From Sulfurospirillum cavolei (GTDB taxonomy: Bacteria > Campylobacterota > Campylobacteria > Campylobacterales > Sulfurospirillaceae), in assembly GCF_000813325.1 (NCBI RefSeq), contig NZ_BBQE01000001.1: 64,000 nucleotides of DNA, one strand, 5' to 3'. Numbering within the stretch: the stretch's first letter is position 1; each line of letters starts with the position of its first letter. A program made the translations under genes and the position numbers. Under the pieces are notes generated by a model, which saw only the letters and a list, made by a program, of their open reading frames with translations, did no database searches and had not been told where the DNA came from. This document shows positions 7,220 through 16,473 of this stretch, piece after piece.

Positions 7220-9661
7220 ATGAAGCTCTCTCTTGCATGGAAATGGCTTATTGCCGCCTTACTCATCGAAAGCGTGATGCTTTCTATCCTTGTTTACCGT
7301 AACGTTGAACAATTAAGCGACAATTTATTACGACAAACCGACCAACGGCTTCAAGCCGAAAAAGTCCTTTTACAAAGTGCATTGATCGCCCCGTTCGTTC
7401 AAAACGACTATGCAACCATTCAAGCGATTTTAGAAGAGTCGTACCAAAAGCTTAATATGCTCTATTTGGTTGCGCTTGATCTCCAACATACGCCGATCGC
7501 AAGTGTCGGAGCGGTCGACTTAAATGCTCTTCAAACGCTTCGAAATACACCGCTAAATGCACAAAGCGTTCAAGAACCCACGTATGATACTTCCATCGAT
7601 CTGATGATTTCCGATCAAAAAATCGGCTCGCTTCGCGTCGGAATTTCTACGGAGTTCTACCAAACGGAACGTCGTTCGATGATGATCAAAAGTATCGCCA
7701 TCGCCTTGGTCGAATTGCTTTTATCCGCCTTAATTCTCAATTTACTTGCCCGTTGGATCAATCAAAATCTCATCAAACTTACCCAGAGCGCGCAAGCGAT
7801 AGCTGAAGGCAATTACTCCAAGCGCGTTGAATTGAGCCATGACAAGGAAATCTCAAAGCTCGCAACCGCGTTTAATGCGATGGCGCAGAGTATTCAAGAA
7901 CGTATTGCGACGCTAGAACAACTTCATATGAAAGAGCAATCTTTAAGCAAACAATTAGAGTACAACGCTTATTACGACGTTTTAACCCATCTTCCCAATC
8001 GCGTTTTACTTGCCGATCGATTGCATCAAGCACTTCTCAAAGCCGACCAAAGCGGCCAGCTAGTCGGCGTTATTTATCTGGATCTTGACGGTTTTAAATC
8101 CGTAAACGATACCTACGGTCACTTTACGGGAGATCAACTTTTGGTCGTCGTCGCGCAAAAGATGCAACATGTCATGCACGAAAACGATACGATCGCACGA
8201 ATCGGAGGCGACGAATTTGTCATTGTCCTTCAAAGTATCGACGAAGCGTATGCGTGCCAGATAGTTTTGGAACGCTTGCTCAAAACCCTATCCGCACCCG
8301 TACTTTTAGGCGATATAAAACTTTCGATCTCATGCAGTATCGGCGTGACGCTCTATCCTATGGATAACCATGACGCGGAACAACTAATACGCCATGCCGA
8401 TCAAGCGATGTATATCGCCAAGCAATCCGGTAAAAACCGGTATCACTTTTTTGACTTCAACGAAAGCAGGCTCTTAAAAGCCATGAACGACGATCTAAGC
8501 GCAATTGCGCAAGGATTAAAACGTGAAGAGTTTGTGCTTTATTACCAACCCAAAGTCAACATGCAAACGGGTGCTATCGTCGGCGTCGAAGCGTTAATTC
8601 GTTGGGAACATCCTCAAAAAGGTCTTTTGTTACCGATGACGTTTATCCCGTTGATCGAACACCATCCTCTCATCGTAAAACTCGGAGAATGGGTTATCAG
8701 CCAAGTATTATGGCAACTTAGGGAATGGAATACTAAAGGACTCTTTCTTCCCGTTAGCATCAATATCAGCGCGTATCAACTTCAAGAAGAGACGTTTTTG
8801 GAACGTTTAAAAATTTTATGGGAAGATTACGCGGATATTTTACCCGATCAGTTAGAAATCGAAATATTGGAAACCAGCGCACTCGAAGAGATTGAGCGCG
8901 TTTCACACATTATTCACGAATGCGCCGCTATGGGAATTCACTTTGCGCTGGACGATTTTGGAACGGGTTATTCCACGTTAATGCACCTTAAAAAATTGCC
9001 CGCAAAAATTTTGAAGATGGATAAAAGCTTCATCGCCGATATGGTTGCTAATCCGGAAGACCTGACTATCGTAGAGGGTGTGATCGGATTGGCAAAATCG
9101 TTTCATAAAAACATTATCGCCGAAGGGGTCGAGAGTGTCGAACACGGTATCTTTTTATTGCTACAAGGATGTCAATACGCCCAAGGATACGGAATTGCAC
9201 GACCGATGAACGCCGATCAACTTGTCCAATGGATCGCCGATCCCCAATCCATGAAAGACAATTTACGCATATGGCGACGTTACGGCTACGACTCGGAGGC
9301 CCTTCCTTGGCTTTACGCGCTTTGTGAGCATAATGCATGGATCAACGATTTAAAAGATTTCATCGACAATGTCAAACCGACACCGCCTGAAATCAGTGCC
9401 GATTTATGCTACTTCGGAAAATGGCTACACGAAAAACCTTTCCATGCGTATCGTGAAAAAGCATGGTTTCGCAAATTTGAAACCCTTCATAAGCATCTTC
9501 ATCGTCTCGCCAAAGAACTTTTAGAAGCTAGAATGCTCGAATCGCACGAGTCGCTTTGCGCACGAATAGAAAAGATAGAAACGCTGCATCAAGAGATGGT
9601 TAAATCGATTTTTCTACACATTCGTCAAGAGATTAAACGAACCCTACCGAAGGCTTCTTAA
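7220..9661 (+). CDS. Membrane HAMP-GGDEF-EAL-CZB cyclic-di-GMP enzyme
   Basis: An 813-residue inner-membrane protein: one membrane helix (about 8-25), a periplasmic segment to about 155, a second helix, a HAMP linker, a GGDEF domain (GGDEF at 329-333), an EAL domain (EAL at 457-459) and a C-terminal chemoreceptor zinc-binding (CZB) region with H704 and the CYFGKW motif at C730. EAL catalytic features such as LDDFGTGYS and EGVES are intact, so both synthesis and hydrolysis of cyclic-di-GMP are possible. It is coupled to the PhnD-like gene six bases upstream. I infer periplasmic ligand sensing through the binding protein and cytoplasmic zinc or oxidant sensing through CZB. Which activity dominates cannot be told from sequence. 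Confidence 0.9.
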   Translation: MKLSLAWKWLIAALLIESVMLSILVYRNVEQLSDNLLRQTDQRLQAEKVLLQSALIAPFVQNDYATIQAILEESYQKLNMLYLVALDLQHTPIASVGAVDLNALQTLRNTPLNAQSVQEPTYDTSIDLMISDQKIGSLRVGISTEFYQTERRSMMIKSIAIALVELLLSALILNLLARWINQNLIKLTQSAQAIAEGNYSKRVELSHDKEISKLATAFNAMAQSIQERIATLEQLHMKEQSLSKQLEYNAYYDVLTHLPNRVLLADRLHQALLKADQSGQLVGVIYLDLDGFKSVNDTYGHFTGDQLLVVVAQKMQHVMHENDTIARIGGDEFVIVLQSIDEAYACQIVLERLLKTLSAPVLLGDIKLSISCSIGVTLYPMDNHDAEQLIRHADQAMYIAKQSGKNRYHFFDFNESRLLKAMNDDLSAIAQGLKREEFVLYYQPKVNMQTGAIVGVEALIRWEHPQKGLLLPMTFIPLIEHHPLIVKLGEWVISQVLWQLREWNTKGLFLPVSINISAYQLQEETFLERLKILWEDYADILPDQLEIEILETSALEEIERVSHIIHECAAMGIHFALDDFGTGYSTLMHLKKLPAKILKMDKSFIADMVANPEDLTIVEGVIGLAKSFHKNIIAEGVESVEHGIFLLLQGCQYAQGYGIARPMNADQLVQWIADPQSMKDNLRIWRRYGYDSEALPWLYALCEHNAWINDLKDFIDNVKPTPPEISADLCYFGKWLHEKPFHAYREKAWFRKFETLHKHLHRLAKELLEARMLESHESLCARIEKIETLHQEMVKSIFLHIRQEIKRTLPKAS

Positions 9662-9706
9662 CACCATACTTTTAAGCCGGCTTCTTGAAAATCATTTTGC
9701 AAGAGG

Positions 9707-9793
9707 TAAAAGCACCAAGGTGCGCGGACACTCTGCGTGAGAGAGCCCAGTGTTAACGTAGCTTTTAGAGCTTAGCTTTAAAAGCGTGTTAAA
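9707..9793. repeat. Structured intergenic repeat, copy 1
   Basis: First of two adjacent copies between convergent genes. It contains a GCACC/GGTGC stem, a CTCT/AGAG stem with a five-base loop, and a longer inverted repeat TTAAC...GCTTTTA / TAAAAGC...GTTAA. The last 48 bases (9746-9793) are identical to 9838-9885. Confidence 0.85.
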
Positions 9794-9795
9794 GA

Positions 9796-9885
9796 TAAAA
9801 AAGCACCAAAGGTGCGTGGGCACTCCGCCTTGGAGAACCCAGTGTTAACGTAGCTTTTAGAGCTTAGCTTTAAAAGCGTGTTAAA
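9796..9885. repeat. Structured intergenic repeat, copy 2
   Basis: Second copy, about 92 bases after the first. Its middle stem is CTCC/GGAG where copy 1 has CTCT/AGAG, so the sequences differ but pairing is kept. The 3' inverted repeat could terminate both the GGDEF-EAL and fliP transcripts. Confidence 0.85.
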
Positions 9886-9888
9886 AGT

Positions 9889-10626
9889 TTAATGAAAGCT
9901 TTCGACCATTTTACCGACAAGTAAGTTCCAGCCGTCGACCAATACGAAAATCAGCAATTTAAACGGCAAAGAGATCATCGCCGGCGGCAGCATCATCATA
10001 CCCATTGCCATTAACACCGAACTGACGACCATATCGATTACTAAAAACGGCAAATAGAGTAAAAAGCCGATTTCAAACGCCGTTTTCATTTCGCTGATCA
10101 TAAAGGCGGAAACGGCGATCGTTAAAGGAATATCTTCGATATTTTTGGGGTTTTCCAATTGTCGAATACGAAAGAAAAGTGCCAAATCTTTTTCACGCGT
10201 ATTGCGTACCATAAAGGCTTTAAACGGAGCGGCTCCTTTTTCAAACGCCTCTTGATAACTCATTTTTTCTTCCAGATACGGCTTGATTCCGACATTATAA
10301 GACTCTTTGGCGACCGGCTCCATAATGAAAAACGTCAACACCATCGCCAAAGAAACCAGTACCTGCGTCGGCGGAAGTTGTTGCGTTCCCAAAGCTTGAC
10401 GCAAAAACGAAAAAACGATGGTCAAACGCAAGAAGCTCGTCATCATAAAAATTAACGACGGAGCTAAGACGAGAATCGTTAAGACTAAAACAAGATTGAG
10501 GCTTGTCACCAATTGTTGCGGAGAGTTGGGCGCGCTTAAAGAGAGATTGACGGTCGGAATCGTATCGGCGGCAAAGCTTGCACATCCTAATATCAAGATT
10601 AAAACGACTCGCATCACTGTTTTCAA
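9889..10626 (-). CDS. fliP: Flagellar type III export protein FliP
   Basis: Membrane component of the flagellar export gate, 245 residues. It has a signal-peptide-like start (MKTVMRVVLILILGCASFA), four hydrophobic segments and the FliP signatures FLRLTIVFSFLRQALGTQQLPP and AFMVRNTREKDL, with SEMKTAFEIGFLLYLPFLVIDM near the C-terminus. The start is TTG with GGAG five bases upstream; an ATG four codons later is an alternative. It stands alone, divergent from glmU, as is common in this phylum where flagellar genes are dispersed. Confidence 0.95.
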   Translation of the reverse strand: MKTVMRVVLILILGCASFAADTIPTVNLSLSAPNSPQQLVTSLNLVLVLTILVLAPSLIFMMTSFLRLTIVFSFLRQALGTQQLPPTQVLVSLAMVLTFFIMEPVAKESYNVGIKPYLEEKMSYQEAFEKGAAPFKAFMVRNTREKDLALFFRIRQLENPKNIEDIPLTIAVSAFMISEMKTAFEIGFLLYLPFLVIDMVVSSVLMAMGMMMLPPAMISLPFKLLIFVLVDGWNLLVGKMVESFH

Positions 10627-10742
10627 CGGCTCTCCTCATAAAATAATGCATCATTCTAGTCGGTTTTGCGTTAAAAAGCATTTAATTTTTAAACAACTTT
10701 TCGTTAAAATAACCTTTATTTCATCTTCTTAGGAACATCCGT

Positions 10743-12044
10743 ATGAATATTTCGATCGCCATTATGGCGGCAGGTCTCGGTACCCGCATGAAATCCGCTC
10801 TTCCCAAAGTTCTCCATACGATTAGCGGTTTTGAGATGCTTTACCATTCAATCAAAGAGGCACAAAAAATCAGCGACGATATACATGTCGTTTTATACCA
10901 TCAAGCCGATCGCGTTCAAGAGCAAATGAACGCCTATTTTCAGGGTATCCGTTACGTCATTCAAGATCACGAAAACTTTCCCGGTACGGGCGGAGCGATT
11001 ATGGGCGTTACGCCAAAATACGATCGCTTGCTTGTTTTAAGCGGCGATATGCCGCTTTTGGAAGCAAGCGACATGCAACGTTTCTTAGAGATAGACGCCG
11101 ATGTGGTCATGAGCAGTTTTTGCGCGAAAGAGCCTTTTGGATACGGCAGAGTCGTGATGAACGATCGTGCCGACGTCGAGAAGATCGTCGAAGAAAAAGA
11201 CGCAAGCGACGAAGAAAAAAAGATTACTGCGGTCAATGCGGGTGTTTACCTCTTCAAATCTGCATTTTTACGCGAATATTTACCGCGTCTTGATAACCAA
11301 AACAAGCAAAAAGAGTATTATCTCACCGACTTAATCGCTTTTGCGCACCGTGATCGAAAAGGCGTAAAAGCCCTCCTCGTCGATGAAGAGACCTACATGG
11401 GCGTCAATTCCAAATACCACCTTTCCCAAGCCGAAGAGATCATGCAACGACGTATCAAACGTCGCTTCATGGAGCAAGGCGTTATCATGCGATTACCCGA
11501 GACGATTTACATCGAAGCGGACGTCGAACTCAAAGGCGAATGTATCCTCGAAAACGGCGTAACGCTTTTAAAAGGTACTTCGTTAGAAAACGTCCACGTG
11601 AAAGCGCACAGCATCATCGAAAAAAGTACCCTGAAAAACTCCGATATCGGCCCGATGGCACGCATCCGTCCCGACTCTTTAATCGAAAATACGCATATCG
11701 GCAACTTCGTCGAAGTCAAAAAATCAACGCTCAAAGGGGTTAAAGCCGGACACTTAAGCTATCTCGGCGATGCGAGTATCGATGAGGGAACCAATATCGG
11801 TTGCGGTACGATTACATGTAATTACGACGGCAAGAAAAAATACCGAACGATGATCGGCAAAAACGTCTTCGTCGGAAGCGACACGCAACTGGTTGCGCCC
11901 GTCACGATCGAAGACGACGTCATCATCGCTTCGGGAACGACGGTCACGAAAAACATTCCCAAAGGCGCCCTTGCCATCAATCGCGAGCCCTTGAAGATCG
12001 TCGAGGGATTTTTTTACAAATTTTTCGGAAAAAAAGATGCGTAA
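10743..12044 (+). CDS. glmU: Bifunctional GlmU: GlcN-1-P acetyltransferase / GlcNAc-1-P uridyltransferase
   Basis: Makes UDP-N-acetylglucosamine for peptidoglycan and lipopolysaccharide. The N-terminal pyrophosphorylase domain shows MAAGLGTRMKSALPKVLH and LSGDMPLL. The C-terminal half is a left-handed beta-helix with hexapeptide repeats ending in GCGTITCNYDG and FVGSDTQLVAPV, where the acetyltransferase site lies. At 433 residues it is slightly shorter than the 456 of E. coli GlmU, as usual in this phylum. It overlaps the start of coaBC by eight bases, indicating an operon. Confidence 0.95.
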   Translation: MNISIAIMAAGLGTRMKSALPKVLHTISGFEMLYHSIKEAQKISDDIHVVLYHQADRVQEQMNAYFQGIRYVIQDHENFPGTGGAIMGVTPKYDRLLVLSGDMPLLEASDMQRFLEIDADVVMSSFCAKEPFGYGRVVMNDRADVEKIVEEKDASDEEKKITAVNAGVYLFKSAFLREYLPRLDNQNKQKEYYLTDLIAFAHRDRKGVKALLVDEETYMGVNSKYHLSQAEEIMQRRIKRRFMEQGVIMRLPETIYIEADVELKGECILENGVTLLKGTSLENVHVKAHSIIEKSTLKNSDIGPMARIRPDSLIENTHIGNFVEVKKSTLKGVKAGHLSYLGDASIDEGTNIGCGTITCNYDGKKKYRTMIGKNVFVGSDTQLVAPVTIEDDVIIASGTTVTKNIPKGALAINREPLKIVEGFFYKFFGKKDA

Positions 12045-13248
12045 CACCTTACTTTCCGGCAAAAAAATTCTCGTCGGCGTTACGGGAAGCATTGCGATTT
12101 ACAAAACGTTGGAGTTGATTCGTCTGCTGGTAAAAGCAAGCGGTGACGTAAAAGTCGTAATGAGCGAAGACGCCAAACGCTTCATCTCACCCCTCACCTT
12201 CGAGACGATCAGCCAAAACAAAGTCTTACATGTAGACACCGAAAGCTGGAGCGAAGAACTTAGCCATATTCATATCGGGAAGTGGGCAGATATGTTTATC
12301 ATCGCGCCCGCCTCGGTCAATACGATCAATAAGCTTTCATGCGGCATTGCCGACAACCTTTTAACGCAAACGGCGATTGCGTTTACCAAACCGATACTCT
12401 TAGCCCCGTCCGCCAATACCCATATGATGCTCAATCCTATCACGCAAGAGAGTTTAACGAGATTACAAAGCTTCGGATATTTCCTCGTCTCTCCCGAATC
12501 CAAATTGCTTGCCTGCAACGATGAAGGCATAGGTGCGTTAGCAAGCGTCGAAGAGATTTTTTATGCTGCCGCCCGCATACTTTTGAAAGAACCGTTTTGG
12601 GAAAATCGCAACGTGATCGTTACGGGCGGCGGTACGCGCGAAAAAATCGATGACGTTCGATGCCTTAGCAACTTTTCCAGCGGTAAACAAGCCTTGGCAT
12701 TAGCGACGGTTGCTTACCTTAAAGGTGCAAACGTTACGCTGATTACCGGCGGCGAAGCACCCGAATTTAAAGCGATCTCCACCTTACATGTCAGCAGTTC
12801 GAACGAGCTTCGCACAACCTTAGAGGCACAAATGCTTTTATGCCGAAATGCCGAAAAAATGCCTTATCTTTTTATGACCGCCGCCATTAGCGATTACGTG
12901 CCCGAACACGTTCATCACGGAAAACTCAAAAAAGAGACTTTGGGCGAATCGTATTGCTTGGAATTAAAACGCAACGTCGACATCTTAAGCGAACTGGATA
13001 AAACCGGTTGGGTCGTCGTCGGCTTTAAAGCGGAGACGGACGAAGAAAACGCTCTTCAAAACGCCCAAACGATGCTAGAGAAAAAAGGGCTACACGGCGT
13101 TTGTTTGAATATCCTCAAGGAGCAAAACCGTTTCGGCTCTAACCAAAACGAAGTTTATTTTATCGGCTTAGACGCTATCGTTCACTTACCGCTTCGAAGT
13201 AAATTCGAGATTGCCGAGCAGATTATCACACTTGCGCAAACCTTATGA
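12037..13248 (+). CDS. coaBC: Bifunctional CoaBC (phosphopantothenate-cysteine ligase / decarboxylase)
   Basis: Catalyses two steps of coenzyme A synthesis. The N-terminal flavoprotein decarboxylase (about 1-180) begins VGVTGSIAIYKTLELIR and has the PSANTHMMLNP motif near the active site. The C-terminal ligase starts at NVIVTGGGTREKIDDVR and includes SNFSSGKQ and FMTAAISDY. At 403 residues it has the usual length. Start and stop codons overlap with both neighbours (glmU and the next gene). Confidence 0.95.
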   Translation: MRNTLLSGKKILVGVTGSIAIYKTLELIRLLVKASGDVKVVMSEDAKRFISPLTFETISQNKVLHVDTESWSEELSHIHIGKWADMFIIAPASVNTINKLSCGIADNLLTQTAIAFTKPILLAPSANTHMMLNPITQESLTRLQSFGYFLVSPESKLLACNDEGIGALASVEEIFYAAARILLKEPFWENRNVIVTGGGTREKIDDVRCLSNFSSGKQALALATVAYLKGANVTLITGGEAPEFKAISTLHVSSSNELRTTLEAQMLLCRNAEKMPYLFMTAAISDYVPEHVHHGKLKKETLGESYCLELKRNVDILSELDKTGWVVVGFKAETDEENALQNAQTMLEKKGLHGVCLNILKEQNRFGSNQNEVYFIGLDAIVHLPLRSKFEIAEQIITLAQTL

Positions 13249-13964
13249 TCTCTACGCTTCGAAAACTCTCCGGTCTTAGCTCGGACATCGCCAAAACGTC
13301 TTCTTCAAGCGTTAATTTTAACGCCAATCTTCCGGTGACGATCGAAGTGCTCAAAAAGATCGACCCTTTGCGATACCGCCTTCGAGTCGGACGAAAAGAG
13401 CTAACGACCAAAAGTCAAAAAGAACTGATCGCGGGTAAAAAATATTGGGCGAATTTTTCCGAGGGCAAGGGCGGTGTTTTGACGATTTCGCATCTGTATC
13501 CGCAACCTTCTCTTTTCGACGATGCGCTCTTCACGCCTTTGGAAATTGAGCTCTTTTTCAACGATGAAGGCTTTAACACAACGCTTTTTAAAACTTTCTT
13601 ACTCGATAATCTTGCACGCGAAGAGCAGGACAAAACGCTTTTTCAGACCTACGGTTATATGCTCTTAGCCCTTTCCAAATACGTCGTTCACCTCCCCTTG
13701 CTTTGGAGTGAACAAAAACATATGGTACAATTCTCCCTTTTTGATACGCGCGACGTATCGTTTTATATGGCATTGGAGCACTTAGGACCTTTACACGGCA
13801 CTTGGAACAACCGTCAACTTGAACTTTGCGTCATGTACGAGAAGAGTCTCTACTATTTACAAAAAGAGCAAGCAAAATTGGGTATGATTACGCAGATACG
13901 TTTGGAACGAGAGATCAAACCTCTGTTTGATTCCGCAGACGTCATTTTAGACATAAAAGGCTAA
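13245..13964 (+). CDS. Conserved protein of unknown function, possibly FliK-like
   Basis: I do not recognise this 239-residue protein with certainty. It has a Ser-rich N-terminus, a small basic domain (RYRLRVGRKELTTKSQKEL, then GKKYWANF) resembling the repeat in FliK-type or lipoprotein-binding proteins, and a C-terminal part with HLPLLWSEQKHMVQFSLF and MALEHLGPLHG that recalls the FliK hook-length C-terminal domain. No signal peptide or membrane helix is visible. Its ATGA overlap with coaBC and a short gap to the prepilin peptidase place it in the glmU-truA operon. The FliK comparison is a weak inference. Confidence 0.65.
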   Translation: MISTLRKLSGLSSDIAKTSSSSVNFNANLPVTIEVLKKIDPLRYRLRVGRKELTTKSQKELIAGKKYWANFSEGKGGVLTISHLYPQPSLFDDALFTPLEIELFFNDEGFNTTLFKTFLLDNLAREEQDKTLFQTYGYMLLALSKYVVHLPLLWSEQKHMVQFSLFDTRDVSFYMALEHLGPLHGTWNNRQLELCVMYEKSLYYLQKEQAKLGMITQIRLEREIKPLFDSADVILDIKG

Positions 13965-13970
13965 TAGGGT

Positions 13971-14699
13971 ATGTATTTTTTGGCGATAGGCATTTTTGGA
14001 GCGTGCATCGGCTCGTTTTTAAACGTCGTTATTTTGCGTTTGCCGAAAAACGAAAGCATCGCACTTCCCGCATCGCATTGTCCGCATTGCCTTCATCCGC
14101 TCAAATGGTATCACAATATCCCCTTGATTTCGTGGCTAGGGCTTAAAGGAAAATGTGCTTTTTGCCGTACTCCTATTTCCAAACAATACCCGCTCGTCGA
14201 AGCGGCATGCGCACTGTGTTACCTGCTCGTTGCATGGCGCGTCTCTACGTGGCCGCAAGCCTTGCTTTTAGGAACGATTTTTTCTCTTTTGCTCGCGCTC
14301 AGCATCATCGATATGCGCTACAAAGCCGTACCCGACGCCTTGTCGCTTCCGGCGTTATTTCTTTCGTTTGTGTATCGATTGCCCTTGGAATCCCTTCAAG
14401 ACGGATTGGTCTTTTTAGGAGCTTTTGCCCTGCTTCGTTTAAGCGTCTCGGCGATTTCCGGCAAAGAGGCGATGGGTGAAGCCGACAGTATCATCGCCGG
14501 CATTATCGGAGCGATACTGGGTATCACGCTAGGATTTGCCGCAATTTACCTTGCCGCACTCATCGCCTTAGTCGCATTTATGCTGCTGCGTAAAAAAGGC
14601 TATGAACTGCCTTTCATCCCGTTTTTATCTTTGGGACTTTTCGTTGCATGGATTTTCGATCAACCTATTTTAACGTTTATGGAACATTGGTATGAATAA
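13971..14699 (+). CDS. Prepilin peptidase / N-methyltransferase (A24 family)
   Basis: Inner-membrane aspartic peptidase of 242 residues that cleaves type IV pilin-like leader peptides and methylates the new N-terminus. It begins with GACIGSFLNVVILRLPK, followed by the two-CxxC zinc motif (CPHC and CAFC). The catalytic aspartates are in IIDMRYKAVPDALSLP and GEADSIIAG. About seven hydrophobic segments follow. No pilin or secretion genes lie in the window, so its substrates are elsewhere. It overlaps the next gene by eight bases. Confidence 0.92.
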   Translation: MYFLAIGIFGACIGSFLNVVILRLPKNESIALPASHCPHCLHPLKWYHNIPLISWLGLKGKCAFCRTPISKQYPLVEAACALCYLLVAWRVSTWPQALLLGTIFSLLLALSIIDMRYKAVPDALSLPALFLSFVYRLPLESLQDGLVFLGAFALLRLSVSAISGKEAMGEADSIIAGIIGAILGITLGFAAIYLAALIALVAFMLLRKKGYELPFIPFLSLGLFVAWIFDQPILTFMEHWYE

Positions 14700-15720
14700 A
14701 GCATCTTTTTATCTCTTGAAACATTTCTTGGAACTCTTTAGCGCACTTTTTTTTATTCTGTTTTTTATCACGTCGATTGTTTTTTTCATCAAAATTACCG
14801 CTTTGACGGCGATTATTACGATGAATTTTTGGGAGCTTGGAACCCTTTACGTCTATCTTTTGCCTAAAACCTTGGTCTATACGCTTCCGATTACCTTTTT
14901 CATTGCTTTAAGCATCTCTTTGTACAACCTCTCAAAAGAGAACGAAACGATTGTGCTCTTCACACTCGGATATGATCCTAAAAAAATTACGCGTCTTTTT
15001 ATGAGCTTAGCAACGGGGCTTTCCGTCATTCTTTTGATGGATATTATGGTTCTCGTACCGATTTCAAAACAGCTTAACAGCAATTTTATCGAATATAAAA
15101 AAGCCGAAGCCAAATTTAATATCAAAGCCAATGAATTTGGACAAAAATTTTCAGACTGGCTTGTCTACATCGAGCACAGCGACGATGCCAAGCAGTACGA
15201 AGGCATTACGCTTTACCACAATCCCGAAAAACAAGAGGATAAAGAGCAATTGATTCTCGCTAATGCCGCTACGATCAATAATGAAAGCGGCATATTACGT
15301 TTACATCTTGATGCGGGCAAAGTCTTTGAATTTCAAAAAGACGGCATCGGTCAAACCGATTTTGAAACGATGTATATCAATAGTCAACCTAAAACGGCCG
15401 TCGGGGCGATACAAACGGTTAAGGAGTACTGGAACGACGTTTTCGTCAACTGGAAACGCGCTTACGATTTATCCTTTTTCCTCACCGTCGCCCTCTTCCC
15501 GATTGCCTCGACGATGATCGCGATGAGCATCGGCATCGTGACGTATCGTTACAATAAAGAGAGTATTTACGTGGGTATCTTTTTGTGCCTTGCGTTTTAT
15601 TTGACGCTTACGACGGTTTTTTCTTCAAAACTACCGCAATATGCGCCGCTAATCGTTTTTGTGATCACGATGATCGCTTCATACTTGCTCTATAAAAAAC
15701 GTATTCGCCGTGTTTTTTAA
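14692..15720 (+). CDS. LptF/LptG-family lipopolysaccharide export permease
   Basis: Membrane protein of 342 residues in the YjgP/YjgQ family, which extracts lipopolysaccharide from the inner membrane together with LptB. Three N-terminal helices (first at about 9-32), a large periplasmic beta-jellyroll region (about 125-255) and three C-terminal helices fit the family. ALSISLYNLSKENETIVL and TLGYDPKKITRLF are typical. F versus G cannot be decided here. It overlaps the prepilin peptidase gene, and truA follows after six bases. Confidence 0.88.
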   Translation: MNKASFYLLKHFLELFSALFFILFFITSIVFFIKITALTAIITMNFWELGTLYVYLLPKTLVYTLPITFFIALSISLYNLSKENETIVLFTLGYDPKKITRLFMSLATGLSVILLMDIMVLVPISKQLNSNFIEYKKAEAKFNIKANEFGQKFSDWLVYIEHSDDAKQYEGITLYHNPEKQEDKEQLILANAATINNESGILRLHLDAGKVFEFQKDGIGQTDFETMYINSQPKTAVGAIQTVKEYWNDVFVNWKRAYDLSFFLTVALFPIASTMIAMSIGIVTYRYNKESIYVGIFLCLAFYLTLTTVFSSKLPQYAPLIVFVITMIASYLLYKKRIRRVF

Positions 15721-15726
15721 ACCGAT

Positions 15727-16458
15727 ATGCGTGTTAAAGTAACCCTCAGCTACGACGGAAGTGCTTTTAACGGCTTGCAAAAACAGCCCTTAGACGCCGA
15801 CGTGAAAACCGTTGCCGGTACGCTGGAGGAAGCCCTAAATCGTCTTCATATCGACTCAACCCCCGTTGCAAGCGGGCGCACGGATACGGGTGTACACGCC
15901 TTGGCACAAGTCGTGCATTTTGACGTTCCGGAACCTTGGAGTGATCTTGCAAAGTTGCGTCATTATTTGAACCGCTCTTTAATGCCTCATTGTTACGTCA
16001 AAAAAATTGAGTCGGTAGACGAATGTTTCAATGCCCGCTTTGACGCCCAAAAAAGGCTTTATCGCTATGTTATGTACGAAGGAACGTACCAGCCTTTTTT
16101 CAGTGCTTACGCTTTACATGTAGACTCTCTCGACGTTGCAAAACTCGATACGCTTGCCAAGCTTTTTGAAGGAAAACACGCGTTCGGTTTTTTTAAAAAA
16201 ACCGGAGGCGGAACGACGGGAGAAGAGCGTACTATTTTTAAAGCCGGAGCGTATCGTTATCAAAAAAAAATCATTCTTTATTTTTTAGGCGACGCTTTTT
16301 TACGATCTCAAATTCGTATGATGACCGCTATGCTCTTAAAAGTCGCGAACGGTTCTTTGTCGATTGAAGATATAATCGCACAGCGAGATAAGCGCAAGAA
16401 GATCAGCTCAACGCTAGCTCCCGCTTGCGGGCTTTACCTCTCGCGTATTTATTATTAG
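15727..16458 (+). CDS. truA: tRNA pseudouridine(38-40) synthase TruA
   Basis: Converts uridines in the anticodon stem of tRNA to pseudouridine. The 243-residue length and the motifs LSYDGSAFNGLQKQP and ASGRTDTGVHALAQ, with the catalytic aspartate in RTDTGVHA, are diagnostic. RSQIRMMTAMLLKVANG marks the C-terminal part. It is the last gene of the glmU-coaBC-truA run and converges on the pyrC-like gene 15 bases away without an obvious hairpin. Confidence 0.95.
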   Translation: MRVKVTLSYDGSAFNGLQKQPLDADVKTVAGTLEEALNRLHIDSTPVASGRTDTGVHALAQVVHFDVPEPWSDLAKLRHYLNRSLMPHCYVKKIESVDECFNARFDAQKRLYRYVMYEGTYQPFFSAYALHVDSLDVAKLDTLAKLFEGKHAFGFFKKTGGGTTGEERTIFKAGAYRYQKKIILYFLGDAFLRSQIRMMTAMLLKVANGSLSIEDIIAQRDKRKKISSTLAPACGLYLSRIYY

Positions 16459-16473
16459 AAGGTTTGTCGAAGC

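Noticed and set aside
9114..9338. Open frames opposite real genes
   Set aside because: This and many similar antisense or shifted frames overlap clear genes, have no ribosome-binding site and no family features.
9746..9885. Ends of an insertion sequence
   Set aside because: The repeats lie side by side with no transposase or interior between them, and each is internally structured.
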